Notes: generated by a model not told the origin, from the letters alone. Shown: positions 36,188 through 45,371, numbered from the stretch's first letter. The stretch is DNA of 64,000 nucleotides from an uncultured Clostridium sp. (GCA_900543695.1 UQSG01000006.1:32702-96701), one strand, 5' to 3'. Translations and numbers: made by a program.

Positions 36188-38482
36188 TCAGTTGTAAAAG
36201 TTGATCAGGCTGCCCGCCAGGATGATTCTGCGCTCGTTCTCCGACAAATCCGTAAGATGAAGCACAATTTCTTCTTCCGTACCGCTGCTTCGGTACAGAC
36301 TGGCTTTAATATCCGATTCTGCATGCTCTACCGCAGCTCGGATTCCCTTTATAAAGATCCGGTCGCCGGTTTTGAGAGATAAGCCTGCAAAATCGTCTAC
36401 GGTAAACGGCAGCATTCCCCAATTGATCAGGTTGCTGCGATACCGCTTCGTCGCATAAGCGGAAGCGATATTTGCCCAGCCGCCCAAAACCTTTTGACAG
36501 GACGCGGCCTGTTCCCTTGCAGAACCATCTCCCGGCTTCACAGCCGCCACGACGCTTCCGATCCCGGTCGTATGCGCCAGAAGCACGGGATCGCCGATAC
36601 CCGTATAAACTTTTTCAAGCTCCTCTGCGGCTCCGGCATCACCGCCCAGATAACGCAGTCTCGCGCGCTCGGCCGCGCCGATGCTTTTTGCGCGGCTTAC
36701 ATATTCCGGATCCTTTCTGGAAAGAGTAAACTCTGCAAGACGCAGCGGATTGGAGCGATAAGAAGACGTTTCTCCGCTCGGAATCAGCTCGTCCGTCGTC
36801 GTTACCGGATCGTATATGACGCAGGCCGCTTCCAGCAGGAGGTTTTCCGGCAGCGGCTGCATGGCCGGCCAGTCCGCAATGTTCGGGCCGTACTTGAGAG
36901 GAGCCTCCTCCTGCGCTTTTCCAAAGCCGAAATACAGTCTGTTCTCGTATACGGTTTTATCAAAATGATACGGAATTTCCCGCTCCGTCAGTCCGGCCGC
37001 TTCCGCAATTTCGTCTGCGGGCGTCAGAATGCCGCCGTTTGCCGCCGTTGCCGCAATGGAACGCGCATCCATGAGCGCCACCCAGGAAATCTGACCGTCA
37101 GACGGCTTCGAGCCCTCGCGGTTCGGGAAATTTCTCGTCGTATGACGGATGCTGAAGCCGTTGTTTGCCGGAACGTCACCCGCGCCGAAGCAGGGGCCGC
37201 AGAATGCCGTACGGATCGTGGCACCTGCATTCATAAGCTCCGGAATCACGCCGTTTCTGGTCAGTTCAAGGAAAACCGGCTGACTTGCAGGATAGACGCT
37301 GAGGCTGAAATCTCCCGTTCCGATGGATTTTCCACGCAGAATCTCTCCGCTCCTGCAGATATTTTCAAACGTACCTCCGGAGCAGCCGGCGATCACGCCC
37401 TGATCGACATGAAGCTTTCCATCATAATATTTTTCCGTAAGCCGGTATTCTTTTACCTTTTCGCCGTACTGCTCTCTGCCGGACGCCTCAACCTCTTTCA
37501 GAATATCAGGCGCGTTTTCGATCAGCTCGCGCACCGGATAGGCGTTGCTCGGATGAAACGGCATTGCGATCATCGATGGAATCGTGGAAAGATCCACAAG
37601 CAGCGCGCTGCTGTAGTAAGCGTTCTCTCCGGGCTTCAGCGGCTTATAGTCTGCGCCTCTGCCATGAATTTCCAGATATGCCTTTACCTTTTCATCCGTC
37701 TCCCATATCGAGCTCCAGCATGTCGTCTCCGTCGTCATCACGTCGATGCCGTTCCGGTATTCTACGGAAAGAGAAGAAACGCCGGGCCCAACGAACTCCA
37801 TCACCTTGTTCTTCACAAAGCCGTCTGCAAAAACGGACCGAATGATTGCAAGCGCGATATCCTGCGGTCCGACGCCCGGGCGCGGCGCCCCCGTCAAATA
37901 AATACATACAACCTCCGGCTGATTAACCTCATACGGCCTGCACAGCAGCTGCTTGACAAGCTCCGGGCCGCCCTCTCCCACGGCCATCGTGCCAAGCGCT
38001 CCATATCGCGTATGGCTGTCAGAACCGATAATCATTTTCCCGCAGCCCGCCATCATCTCTCTCATATACTGGTGGATCACCGCCTGGTGCGCAGGCACGT
38101 AGATCCCCCCATATTTCACGGCTGCGGAATGACCGAACACATGGTCGTCCTCATTAATAGTTCCTCCTACCGCGCACAGTGAATTGTGACAGTTCGTAAG
38201 CACGTACGGCACAGGAAAACGCTTCAGGCCGCTTGCACGCGCCGTCTGAATGATGCCGACATATGTAATATCATGAGAAGCCAGCGCATCAAATTTCAGC
38301 TTCAGCTTTTCGTCGTCTGGAGATCCCTCCGCAATATGAGCCTTCAAAATCGAATAAGAAATCGTGCGCTTATAAGCATTCTGCTTCTGTTCTTTTGTAA
38401 AATTCCGATAAACGCCTTCCTCTTCCGGAAGCAGTCTTCCGTCTGCATAGTAAACGCCTGTTTTTATTTTTTTGATCGTCAT
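36188..38482 (-). CDS. Aconitase-family hydratase
   Basis: The 764-residue protein has the aconitase fold with [4Fe-4S] ligands in AGCSGG and in FCGPCFGAG, plus substrate segments GSDSHTRYG and TTRNFPNREG and a C-terminal swivel domain (about 610-764). It resembles the E. coli YbhJ type rather than AcnA, AcnB or LeuCD, and its substrate is not established. TCA partners are absent nearby; ilvBN lies three genes downstream, so a dehydratase/isomerase role in branched-chain metabolism is conceivable but unproven. It follows the permease gene by 7 nt. Confidence 0.82.
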   Translation of the reverse strand: MTIKKIKTGVYYADGRLLPEEEGVYRNFTKEQKQNAYKRTISYSILKAHIAEGSPDDEKLKLKFDALASHDITYVGIIQTARASGLKRFPVPYVLTNCHNSLCAVGGTINEDDHVFGHSAAVKYGGIYVPAHQAVIHQYMREMMAGCGKMIIGSDSHTRYGALGTMAVGEGGPELVKQLLCRPYEVNQPEVVCIYLTGAPRPGVGPQDIALAIIRSVFADGFVKNKVMEFVGPGVSSLSVEYRNGIDVMTTETTCWSSIWETDEKVKAYLEIHGRGADYKPLKPGENAYYSSALLVDLSTIPSMIAMPFHPSNAYPVRELIENAPDILKEVEASGREQYGEKVKEYRLTEKYYDGKLHVDQGVIAGCSGGTFENICRSGEILRGKSIGTGDFSLSVYPASQPVFLELTRNGVIPELMNAGATIRTAFCGPCFGAGDVPANNGFSIRHTTRNFPNREGSKPSDGQISWVALMDARSIAATAANGGILTPADEIAEAAGLTEREIPYHFDKTVYENRLYFGFGKAQEEAPLKYGPNIADWPAMQPLPENLLLEAACVIYDPVTTTDELIPSGETSSYRSNPLRLAEFTLSRKDPEYVSRAKSIGAAERARLRYLGGDAGAAEELEKVYTGIGDPVLLAHTTGIGSVVAAVKPGDGSAREQAASCQKVLGGWANIASAYATKRYRSNLINWGMLPFTVDDFAGLSLKTGDRIFIKGIRAAVEHAESDIKASLYRSSGTEEEIVLHLTDLSENERRIILAGSLINFYN

Positions 38483-38489
38483 TTTTCAA

Positions 38490-40109
38490 TCACCCTTCCA
38501 TCGCTTTTATCTTTTTGTACAGCAAAGAAACATTCAGCAGGATCATCAGCAAAATCAGAACGGGGATTCCCGCAAGCGACGCCGTCTCGGAAAGAATCCC
38601 GCCCAGATAGAGAAAAAACGGAATCAAGTAAATCAAGACAAATACTATGGATATCAGCATCCCTGCCATTCCGTTAAAATTCTGCTTCACCGCTTCCGCC
38701 TCTCTGTCCCAGATCAGCTTCGGATGCGACAGATCGATTAGTATCCCGCTGCACGCAAACGGTACGGAGCCTGCCAGAATGATAAAGAACCCGTATATCA
38801 TATACAAAAAATTCATTTTAATCAATATTCCAAATAAAATAATGAATACCCCGCCGCTCAGAGCATAAAACAGAACGGCCGCCGCAAGTCTGCCCTTGAT
38901 CTGTGTTTTTAAATCGACTGGTATGATTTGCAGAATCCAGAAGCATTTTCCCTCCCTGGAAATCGATGTGGAGGGCACCATGTTCAGCGCCGTCAGCCCA
39001 AGCCCGGCTGTCAGCCCGAGCATCACTAACAGAAACTTACTGTTTTCTGCATATTGACCAAGCTCCGCAAGGACTTCGGCCGCCGTATCCTTCCTTGTAA
39101 GCAAAATTGCAGCCAGCGGTGCGAGAACGATATTAATCAGGCAATTGAGCGAGTATACAGGACTTCGTAAAATCGTTTTGATTTCTTTCCGAAAAAACGC
39201 GGCGGCCGGAGCCTTCTCTTTATAATTCTGTCCTCTTCCCCTCCGCGCCGCCACAGAAGCGCTCATTCTTTGTAAAATTCTATCGTATACGGCTCCTCCA
39301 TACAAGGCGGTCAGACAAATCAATACAGCCGCTGCGGCAATGCAAAGAAATACAAAAAGCCAGGCCCGGCCGCCCCTGTAAAGCAGAGCTTCCCGCAGGA
39401 AAAATGCGTTTACAAAAATTCTTCCCGCTTTTGAAACAGAGCCGGCGCCCGTTTCTACAAACCGAATTAAAAATTCCTGATTTCCATTTAAAAATACGCA
39501 TCCGCCGACCAGCACCACTCCGAATATCGTAGCCAGCAGCTCCTTGTGCCGGAAGCCGGAAGCCGCCGCCAGTACCGCAGACATGAGCAAAAAAGCAGCG
39601 GCCAGCGGCAGTGCGGGAAAAGCGATCGAACCGATCAGCGCTTTGACAACCGTCATCAGAGAAAATCCCGTTTTCATTTCATAGATCAGCAGGCCCGGCA
39701 GAAGAAATCCCAGCGCCGAGGCAAACGCGCTTGCATACAGCGTGATATAATTCGTCAGAAAAATATATTGCTTTTTGATGGGAAGCGGCGTAAGAATTTC
39801 CCGGTCTCTGCCGGAGAATAAAATGCTGTACGTGGAAAAGGCCGAAGTAATAAATGTAATTACATTGCACACAAGAAACAGCGTGTCAAGATATCCGGTG
39901 CGGCTTCCGGCGGCAGCAAAGGAATCATATAGAATATTCAGCAAAAAGGTATACGGAATTAAAATGCAGGCAGCGACAAAAAGAACCAGCAGGACGCCTC
40001 CGGCCGCGGTAATTTTCCCGTACCTTGATGCGCCGAGCGCTTCTTTTATTCCTCTGAACCCAAGTTTATAGCGAAGCTGGAACTTCAGCAGCGTACCGAA
40101 CTGATGCAT
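38490..40109 (-). CDS. ABC-2 type multispan permease
   Basis: The 539-residue protein has about twelve hydrophobic helices in two sets and a cytoplasmic loop (about 285-310). The early SGRDREILTPLPIKKQYIF is typical of the large ABC-2 permeases paired with a single ATPase in Firmicutes. The ATPase gene ends 6 nt upstream. Substrate unknown; relatives export peptides or lipids. The start has GGGGGAG 11 nt upstream. Confidence 0.78.
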   Translation of the reverse strand: MHQFGTLLKFQLRYKLGFRGIKEALGASRYGKITAAGGVLLVLFVAACILIPYTFLLNILYDSFAAAGSRTGYLDTLFLVCNVITFITSAFSTYSILFSGRDREILTPLPIKKQYIFLTNYITLYASAFASALGFLLPGLLIYEMKTGFSLMTVVKALIGSIAFPALPLAAAFLLMSAVLAAASGFRHKELLATIFGVVLVGGCVFLNGNQEFLIRFVETGAGSVSKAGRIFVNAFFLREALLYRGGRAWLFVFLCIAAAAVLICLTALYGGAVYDRILQRMSASVAARRGRGQNYKEKAPAAAFFRKEIKTILRSPVYSLNCLINIVLAPLAAILLTRKDTAAEVLAELGQYAENSKFLLVMLGLTAGLGLTALNMVPSTSISREGKCFWILQIIPVDLKTQIKGRLAAAVLFYALSGGVFIILFGILIKMNFLYMIYGFFIILAGSVPFACSGILIDLSHPKLIWDREAEAVKQNFNGMAGMLISIVFVLIYLIPFFLYLGGILSETASLAGIPVLILLMILLNVSLLYKKIKAMEG

Positions 40110-40115
40110 GGATGA

Positions 40116-40850
40116 TCACGCTCCCCCGTTTACGATATCCAGGAAGATGTCTTCCAGGGAGGATTCACCATTTTCCGCCTGTGCCCGTAATTCTTCGAGC
40201 GTGCCGACGGCCGCGAGCTCTCCGTTTCTGATAATGCCTACGCGGTCGCATAATTTTTCCGCGACCTCCAGTACATGCGTGGAAAAAAACACAGTATTTC
40301 CCTTTGCGCAATGGGCGCGCATTTCCTCTTTCAAAACGTGCGCCGCCATCGGGTCCAGTCCAACCATCGGCTCATCCAGAATCCACAGCATCGGCTCGTG
40401 AATCAGTGCGCCCGTAATAACCAGCTTCTGCCGCATGCCATGGGAAAAGCTCTTGATCGGATTCCGGACAGCAGCGGCGATTCCAAACGCTTCCGTGTAT
40501 CGGTCGATTCTCGCCTTTCTTTCCGCAGGGGAAACACGGTAGATATCAGCCAGAAAATTTAAATACTCCATACCGGTCAGTCTCTCATAGACATCCGGGT
40601 TGTCCGGTACATAACCGAAAAAGCTTTTGCACTTCACCGGATCCTTCCTCATATCCGTTCCGTTAATCAGAACCGTTCCCTCCGTGGGCTTCAAAATTCC
40701 TGTGATCATTTTAATTGTGGTCGTTTTTCCTGCGCCGTTCGGGCCGATGAATCCAAAAATTTCGCCCCTGCCGATCTTCAGATTCAGATCGAGCACGGCA
40801 GGGATACTTTTTATATCATATCTTTTTGTCAGATCAATTAATTCCAGCAT
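40116..40850 (-). CDS. ABC transporter ATP-binding protein
   Basis: The 244-residue ATPase has Walker A GPNGAGKTT, signature SFSHGMRQ, Walker B LWILDEPMVGLD and an H-loop STHVLE. The ATG at 40850 is chosen from GGAGG 8 nt upstream; the frame is open to 40901. Members with SHGMRQ are export-type (CcmA/YtrB-like). It is first in the 30.4-40.9 kb series. Confidence 0.9.
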   Translation of the reverse strand: MLELIDLTKRYDIKSIPAVLDLNLKIGRGEIFGFIGPNGAGKTTTIKMITGILKPTEGTVLINGTDMRKDPVKCKSFFGYVPDNPDVYERLTGMEYLNFLADIYRVSPAERKARIDRYTEAFGIAAAVRNPIKSFSHGMRQKLVITGALIHEPMLWILDEPMVGLDPMAAHVLKEEMRAHCAKGNTVFFSTHVLEVAEKLCDRVGIIRNGELAAVGTLEELRAQAENGESSLEDIFLDIVNGGA

Positions 40851-40891
40851 GTCGGCAGCCTCCATGGTTTGGAGAATATTTCCGAGGAAAA

Positions 40892-40920
40892 AGTATAGCA
40901 TATTTTTGCACAGAAAGAAA
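40892..40920 (-). promoter_or_regulatory. Putative promoter of the ABC-hydratase-ilvBN series
   Basis: Minus strand TTTCTT (40920-40915), 17-nt spacer, TATACT (40897-40892). The -35 is weak. Confidence 0.5.
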
Positions 40921-40922
40921 GT

Positions 40923-40959
40923 GATCCCGCGCCGCTAAGTAGTATGCGGGCGCGGGATC
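40923..40959 (-). terminator. GC-rich terminator of the sigma factor gene
   Basis: GATCCCGCGCC (40923-40933) and GGCGCGGGATC (40949-40959) form a perfect hairpin downstream of the sigma factor stop; on the minus strand ACTTTCTTTC follows. Confidence 0.75.
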
Positions 40960-40987
40960 ATTCATAGAGAGAAGAGAGAAAATGGTA

Positions 40988-41896
40988 TTATCTATATGCC
41001 CTAAGTGCTTCCGCTTTCACAGAAGTACGTAGTTTTTTCATCGCAACCGTTTCGATCTGGCGGACGCGCTCCCGCGTAATCCCCAAATCTGCGCCGATCT
41101 CTTCGAGCGTTTTGGCGGGCATGCCATCCAGTCCGTACCGAGCTTTTACAATATAAGATTCGCGCGCATCCAGCTTTGCCAGCACTTCATTGATCGTTTC
41201 ACAAAGCATTTTCTGATTTGTTTCTTCATACACCGGATCGGCTGTATCGCCGCCTGGTACAAAATCGATCAGTTCGGAATCCGTGTCGTCACTGACGATA
41301 GAATTCAGGGAAATAACGTTCCTGTCAAGGGATTTGAAAATATCATACTCTTTTTTCGTAACCTTGATCCGTTTCGACAGCTCCTCAAAGGTTGGTTCTA
41401 CTCCCTTTTCTTCTCGAAACGTACGGATAGCACGGGAAAGCGTAACAAATCGCTCGCTCATATGCACCGGAACGCGGATGGAGCTTTCGTTATCAAAAAT
41501 ATGGCGAATGATGCTCTGCTTGATCCACCAGCTCGCATACGTACTGAACGCGTAACCCTTATCCACTTCAAATTTATCTACGGCCCGCATCAGACCGATG
41601 TTACCCGCCTGCACCAGATCCATGATCGGCTCGTCGGCGCGGTAAGCCTTTTTGATACTTTTTGCATATTTTACGACAAGGCGGAGGTTATGTTCCACGA
41701 CAACGTCGTGCGCCGCTTTGTCTCCCGATTCAATTCTTTTAAAAAGCGTTTTCGTTTCTTCCTCCGAGAGAAGGTCATACCGTCCGATTTCTCTCAGATA
41801 TTGCTTCAGGGAATCCGTATCGCCGGTTTCGGTGAATTCAGCAAATTCTTTTTCCTCCGGAGCTTCGTTATTTGTGTAAGAATATTCGGCTAACAT
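40988..41896 (-). CDS. RNA polymerase sigma factor, RpoD/SigA-related, short form
   Basis: The 302-residue sigma-70 protein has region 1.2 (DSLKQYLREIGRYDLLSEEE), region 2 (DLVQAGNIGLMRAVDKFEV, YASWWIKQSI), region 3 and region 4 (TLEEIGADLGITRERVRQIE). Region 1.1 and the non-conserved insert are missing, so it is either a group 2 sigma or a short SigA-like factor. No dnaG is adjacent, which argues against the main sigA locus. AGGAGG precedes the ATG; TATAAT lies about 35 nt upstream. Confidence 0.88.
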   Translation of the reverse strand: MLAEYSYTNNEAPEEKEFAEFTETGDTDSLKQYLREIGRYDLLSEEETKTLFKRIESGDKAAHDVVVEHNLRLVVKYAKSIKKAYRADEPIMDLVQAGNIGLMRAVDKFEVDKGYAFSTYASWWIKQSIIRHIFDNESSIRVPVHMSERFVTLSRAIRTFREEKGVEPTFEELSKRIKVTKKEYDIFKSLDRNVISLNSIVSDDTDSELIDFVPGGDTADPVYEETNQKMLCETINEVLAKLDARESYIVKARYGLDGMPAKTLEEIGADLGITRERVRQIETVAMKKLRTSVKAEALRAYR

Positions 41897-42044
41897 ATCA
41901 ATTCCTCCTTTGTTCGAAGTACAGCACTATTATATTATGTACCCGATTAAAAAATCATATTCATGTCCTAAAGTGTTTCGCAAATAACCATAAAGAATTT
42001 CTAAAGTATTATTTTTGCTGGGAAGCCTTATTTTTCCTGATCAT

Positions 42045-42080
42045 GCAAAACGGCCGGGAGCCCGTTTCCGCTCCCGGCCG
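42045..42080 (-). terminator. Terminator of the ssb gene
   Basis: CTCCCGGCCG-side arm (42070-42080) pairs with CGGCCGGGAGC (42051-42061); on the minus strand GTTTTGC follows. The next gene starts at 41896; nothing else is seen in 41897-42044 except the sigma gene promoter region. Confidence 0.8.
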
Positions 42081-42103
42081 CAATAATCCCGCAGCGCTTC
42101 CGC

Positions 42104-42754
42104 TTATTCCGTTGTTTTTTGCAGCTCCGGCTTATTCAGCTCGATTTGAGAAACCGAAACCTCATAAGCAATTTTGTCGAGGACGGAACCGTCTGGCTGC
42201 TTTTTTTGATAGGCGCGGCTCTGCATCCGGCCAACAACCTTAACGTTTTCCCCAACGGAAAGCTTTCCGCAGAATCTTGCATTGCGCCCCCACGCAATGC
42301 ATGGAATATAATCGGATTTATTATAGGATCTGTTGACAGCCAATAAAAAGTCGGTAATTTCGCGGTTGAACGGCGTCGTCCTGTAGATCGGAGGCTTGCA
42401 GATAAAGCCGTTCAGTTCAACGGTATTGAGATCCGTCTCCCTTTCGGTATCATAAAATATAACGTCTCTTGCGAATACCGTCAGCATCAGCTTTGTAGAG
42501 CCATTCTCCTGCGCAGCGTTATAGGAACGGAACTGTCCATCCACTTCAATATACCTGCCCGTTTTGTATTCGGAGCAATCTGCAAGGCGCTCCGAGACAG
42601 TGATCGGTATAACATCGTGGCTTTCGCTCAGCCTTCTGACGCGTACGTCAAAGTAATAAAAGCCCTCTCCATAAATCTCATGCCCGAATACGGGTTCCGT
42701 AACGATTTTACCGGATACGGTGGCTACATTGCTTTCGCATTTACTGTTTACCAC
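42104..42754 (-). CDS. Single-stranded DNA-binding protein with two OB folds
   Basis: The protein runs 216 residues from the GTG at 42754 (GAGAGGTG upstream); the frame is open to 42820, but that extension looks non-coding. Residues of about 6-100 and about 108-206 each look like an SSB OB domain: NVATVSGKIVTEPVFGHE and then NTVELNGFICKPPIYRTTPF, each ending in a beta segment before a VSQIE or FARDV strand. Most bacterial SSBs have one OB fold and an acidic tip; here the tail ends LNKPELQKTTE with no DDDIPF-type tip. It may be a specialised or housekeeping-variant SSB. It is a single gene. Confidence 0.75.
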   Translation of the reverse strand: MVNSKCESNVATVSGKIVTEPVFGHEIYGEGFYYFDVRVRRLSESHDVIPITVSERLADCSEYKTGRYIEVDGQFRSYNAAQENGSTKLMLTVFARDVIFYDTERETDLNTVELNGFICKPPIYRTTPFNREITDFLLAVNRSYNKSDYIPCIAWGRNARFCGKLSVGENVKVVGRMQSRAYQKKQPDGSVLDKIAYEVSVSQIELNKPELQKTTE

Positions 42755-42790
42755 AATATTACACCTCTCAGAATTCCTAAGGATCCGCCG

Positions 42791-42805
42791 CGCGGCCGGG
42801 CCGCG
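42791..42805. repeat. GC-rich inverted repeat in the ssb leader
   Basis: CGCGGCC and GGCCGCG flank one central base, about 40 nt upstream of the ssb start and within an otherwise AT-rich intergenic region. It can form a stable leader hairpin. Confidence 0.5.
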
Positions 42806-42894
42806 TTTCTTTGCTATCAATTATATTAACGGTACAGATATTTTATAACCGCCGTTTGCTGATTATATTATATTGCAAAAACAAATACAATATT

Positions 42895-43671
42895 TTATTT
42901 TGCACGCCATTGTTTTCCGGTATTATCTATATAAAAATCCGTTTTATAAATCAACGACGAAACCTTTACAAATTTATAATCTTCTTTTTGCAGACGGTCG
43001 ATGATTTCCGGCAGAATATCTTTCGTATATTGCGTATCGTTATGAAACAGAAGGATGCTCCCTGATTCGGTCCGGCCCAAAACTCGGTTCAGAATGTTTT
43101 CCTTTGTCATATCCTTGCGCCAGTCAATGGAATCCACGGACCATTTAATATTATACATGCCCCTGTTCTCTGCAAGCTCCATCACGGTGTCCGTGATATC
43201 TCCGGAGGGCGCCCGATAGAGCTCCGGACGAACCCCCAGAACGGCTTCCACCGCGTCATTGCATTTGTCGATCTCCTCTGCCAGCTGCTCCTCCGTGGAT
43301 TTAGAAGGCAGCTTATGCGAGTATGAATGATTTCCGATTTCGTGCCCTCTCTCATAAATCATTCTGAGCTTTTCCGGATATTGCTCCGCCCAGGTGCCAA
43401 GCACAAAAAAGGTCGCTTTCACTTCATAGTGATCCAGTGTGTCCAGAATCTCTTCAATGTCGTCCGCTCCCCAAGCGCAGTTTATTGTCAGCGCGATTTC
43501 ACGATTTTCATTATCGGTGCAATAAATCGGCAATTTGACAGACGCGGCGCGCGATGCGTTCAGCGCTGCCGAACGCCCTGCGCTGTGCAGCGCAAAAAGC
43601 CCCAGGAGCGCGAGAAGTACTGCAAAAACAATCAGTTTGATTTTCCCATGTCTGATATATGCGATTTTCAT
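42895..43671 (-). CDS. PdaB-like polysaccharide deacetylase with altered metal motif
   Basis: The 258-residue protein has one N-terminal membrane anchor (about 12-32) and a NodB domain. The His pair is present in HEIGNHSYSH, then YRAPSGD, VDSIDWRKD and ILLFHN. The first motif, where PdaB-type enzymes read FDAAWG, reads INCAWG, so the catalytic Asp is Asn. Members remove N-acetyl groups from wall or spore-cortex glycans; this one may be weak or a binding protein. ATG 43671 is chosen as start (AGGGAA upstream), with in-frame ATG 43680 as alternative. It is transcribed away from the HtrA gene. Confidence 0.82.
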   Translation of the reverse strand: MKIAYIRHGKIKLIVFAVLLALLGLFALHSAGRSAALNASRAASVKLPIYCTDNENREIALTINCAWGADDIEEILDTLDHYEVKATFFVLGTWAEQYPEKLRMIYERGHEIGNHSYSHKLPSKSTEEQLAEEIDKCNDAVEAVLGVRPELYRAPSGDITDTVMELAENRGMYNIKWSVDSIDWRKDMTKENILNRVLGRTESGSILLFHNDTQYTKDILPEIIDRLQKEDYKFVKVSSLIYKTDFYIDNTGKQWRAK

Positions 43672-43836
43672 TTCGATCATTCCCTGCTGCAATCGTTTTT
43701 CTTCATTTCATGAATATGTCCGTCCCGTGCAATTTATGTATTACAATAATACTACACATTTGCTACAGCCGTGCCTCAGATTTGACACAGGCAAAATTTA
43801 TACTGCAGGCATAAAAATCAGAAAGGTGTGTGTCTT

Positions 43837-45204
43837 ATGAATGATTATAAGGAATATCCAGAGAATATGAATACAGCGGAAAATACAACGGAAACCGAAG
43901 CGGTCAAACAGACCGGCACTGTGATTCTGCCTCCGGCAGGAGAACAAAAGGCGAAACCCGCCGCATCGAACGGCGACAGCAAAGCCTCCTTCAGAGTTCG
44001 TACTGTCGCGGCGCTCTGCATTGTATGCAGTCTGCTCGGAGGGATTGTCTCTACAGGTTCATACGCACTTTATCAGTATTACAATTCTGACAGCGAAGAG
44101 CTGGAAACGACTCCGCTGGATCCCTCCGGAAGCAATCCGAACGCTGTCAACACATCGGCTTCTTCCGACGGAAGCAATCAGAACGGCGACGTTACAATCA
44201 ATGTGGAAAATGTGACCTCTCCCGCAACGGCTGTTGCAGAGAAGGTCAGCCCCTCCATTGTCGGAATCAGGGTTACAACGATCACAAGCTATGGCCCCTA
44301 CGGCGATTACGAATCTACCGGCGAGGGCTCCGGTATTGTTTACACAAGCGATGGATACATCATAACGAATTACCATGTAATAGAAGACATGCTGACGTCG
44401 TCCGGCGAGAGCAACCCGAATTCCACACTGATCGTCTATCTGAATCAGGATACCTCCAAAGAATATGAGGGAACCGTAATCGGATATGATCAGAGTTCTG
44501 ATCTTGCCGTTATCAAAATCGACGCCGACGGATTGACGCCCATCGAGATCGGCGATTCGGATTCCATCAGCGTAGGCGATATTGCAATCGCGATCGGGAA
44601 TCCCGGCGGCCTGGATTTTATGGGTTCTACAAGCCAGGGCATTATCAGCGGTCTCAACCGTACGATTCAGACGGAAGGCTCCTACGAAAATCTGAAGCTG
44701 ATTCAGACAGATGCCGCTATTAATCCAGGAAACTCCGGCGGCGCGCTGTGCGACATAAACGGCAGGCTGATTGGCGTCAACAGCGTCAAGCTTGTGGAAA
44801 CAGGATATGAAGGCATGGGCTTTGCCATCCCGGTTAACGACGCCGTGGAAATCTGCAACGCCATTATTCAGAACGGTTCCTCCGGCAGCGTATATCTCGG
44901 TCTGGAATTTAATGAAAACTTTACGGCAGACGCCCTGCAAAGAATGGGATATCCTGCCGGCATCGTCGTCAGCAGCGTAGCAGAGGACAGCCCTGCTGAA
45001 GCAGCAGGATTCGAAACGGACGATATCCTGACAAGCTTCAACGGTACCGAAATCACCTCGACGGCCGATCTGATCGAGGCGAAAAAGAGCTGCAATTCCG
45101 GAGACAGCGTCTCCGCTCAGGTATACCGTTTGACACTTCAAAGAGACGGCTTCATGCAAAAATGGGTAGGCAGCTACGTCGAGCTTACCGTTACATTCGA
45201 ATAG
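43837..45204 (+). CDS. HtrA/DegP-like S1C serine protease with PDZ domain
   Basis: This 455-residue protein has a cytoplasmic Glu/Thr-rich head, one membrane helix (about 56-80), a Ser/Asn-rich linker, a trypsin-like domain and a C-terminal PDZ domain (about 355-450). The catalytic triad is His180 (TNYHVIED), Asp222 (SSDLAVIK) and Ser300 (NPGNSGGAL). It degrades or refolds damaged exported proteins. ATG 43837 is preferred (GAAAGGTG upstream). A hairpin with T-rich tail follows the stop. Confidence 0.93.
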   Translation: MNDYKEYPENMNTAENTTETEAVKQTGTVILPPAGEQKAKPAASNGDSKASFRVRTVAALCIVCSLLGGIVSTGSYALYQYYNSDSEELETTPLDPSGSNPNAVNTSASSDGSNQNGDVTINVENVTSPATAVAEKVSPSIVGIRVTTITSYGPYGDYESTGEGSGIVYTSDGYIITNYHVIEDMLTSSGESNPNSTLIVYLNQDTSKEYEGTVIGYDQSSDLAVIKIDADGLTPIEIGDSDSISVGDIAIAIGNPGGLDFMGSTSQGIISGLNRTIQTEGSYENLKLIQTDAAINPGNSGGALCDINGRLIGVNSVKLVETGYEGMGFAIPVNDAVEICNAIIQNGSSGSVYLGLEFNENFTADALQRMGYPAGIVVSSVAEDSPAEAAGFETDDILTSFNGTEITSTADLIEAKKSCNSGDSVSAQVYRLTLQRDGFMQKWVGSYVELTVTFE

Positions 45205-45230
45205 TCCGCACAGCGGATAAAACTCCCCTC

Positions 45231-45272
45231 AGCGCCGCGGAGCCTTGTCGCCGCGGCGCTATTTAATCGATT
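45231..45272 (+). terminator. Intrinsic terminator of the HtrA gene
   Basis: AGCGCCGCGG (45231-45240) pairs with CCGCGGCGCT (45251-45260), followed by ATTTAATCGATTTTTC. The T-run is interrupted. Confidence 0.75.
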
Positions 45273-45294
45273 TTTCAAGAACAGTAAATTTCCA

Positions 45295-45323
45295 TTGCGG
45301 GAACGGAATCAGGATGGTATACT
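45295..45323 (+). promoter_or_regulatory. Promoter of the Usp-tmk pair
   Basis: TTGCGG (45295-45300), 17-nt spacer, TATACT (45318-45323), about 48 nt before the Usp-like start. Confidence 0.6.
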
Positions 45324-45371
45324 TTAAAATATGGAACCTATTCCGTTACGATCAATTAAGGAGCGATCATA

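Noticed and set aside
36494..38182. 562-codon open frame on the plus strand
   Set aside because: Antisense to the aconitase-family hydratase, which has full iron-sulfur and substrate motifs; the plus frame is Arg/Cys-rich without any domain.
42755..42820. Upstream ATG start for ssb
   Set aside because: The extension (RGPAARRILRN) comes from a GC-rich palindrome and lacks OB-fold sequence; GTG 42754 has a better ribosome site.
44059..45159. 366-codon open frame on the minus strand
   Set aside because: Opposite the HtrA protease, whose catalytic triad and PDZ domain are clear.
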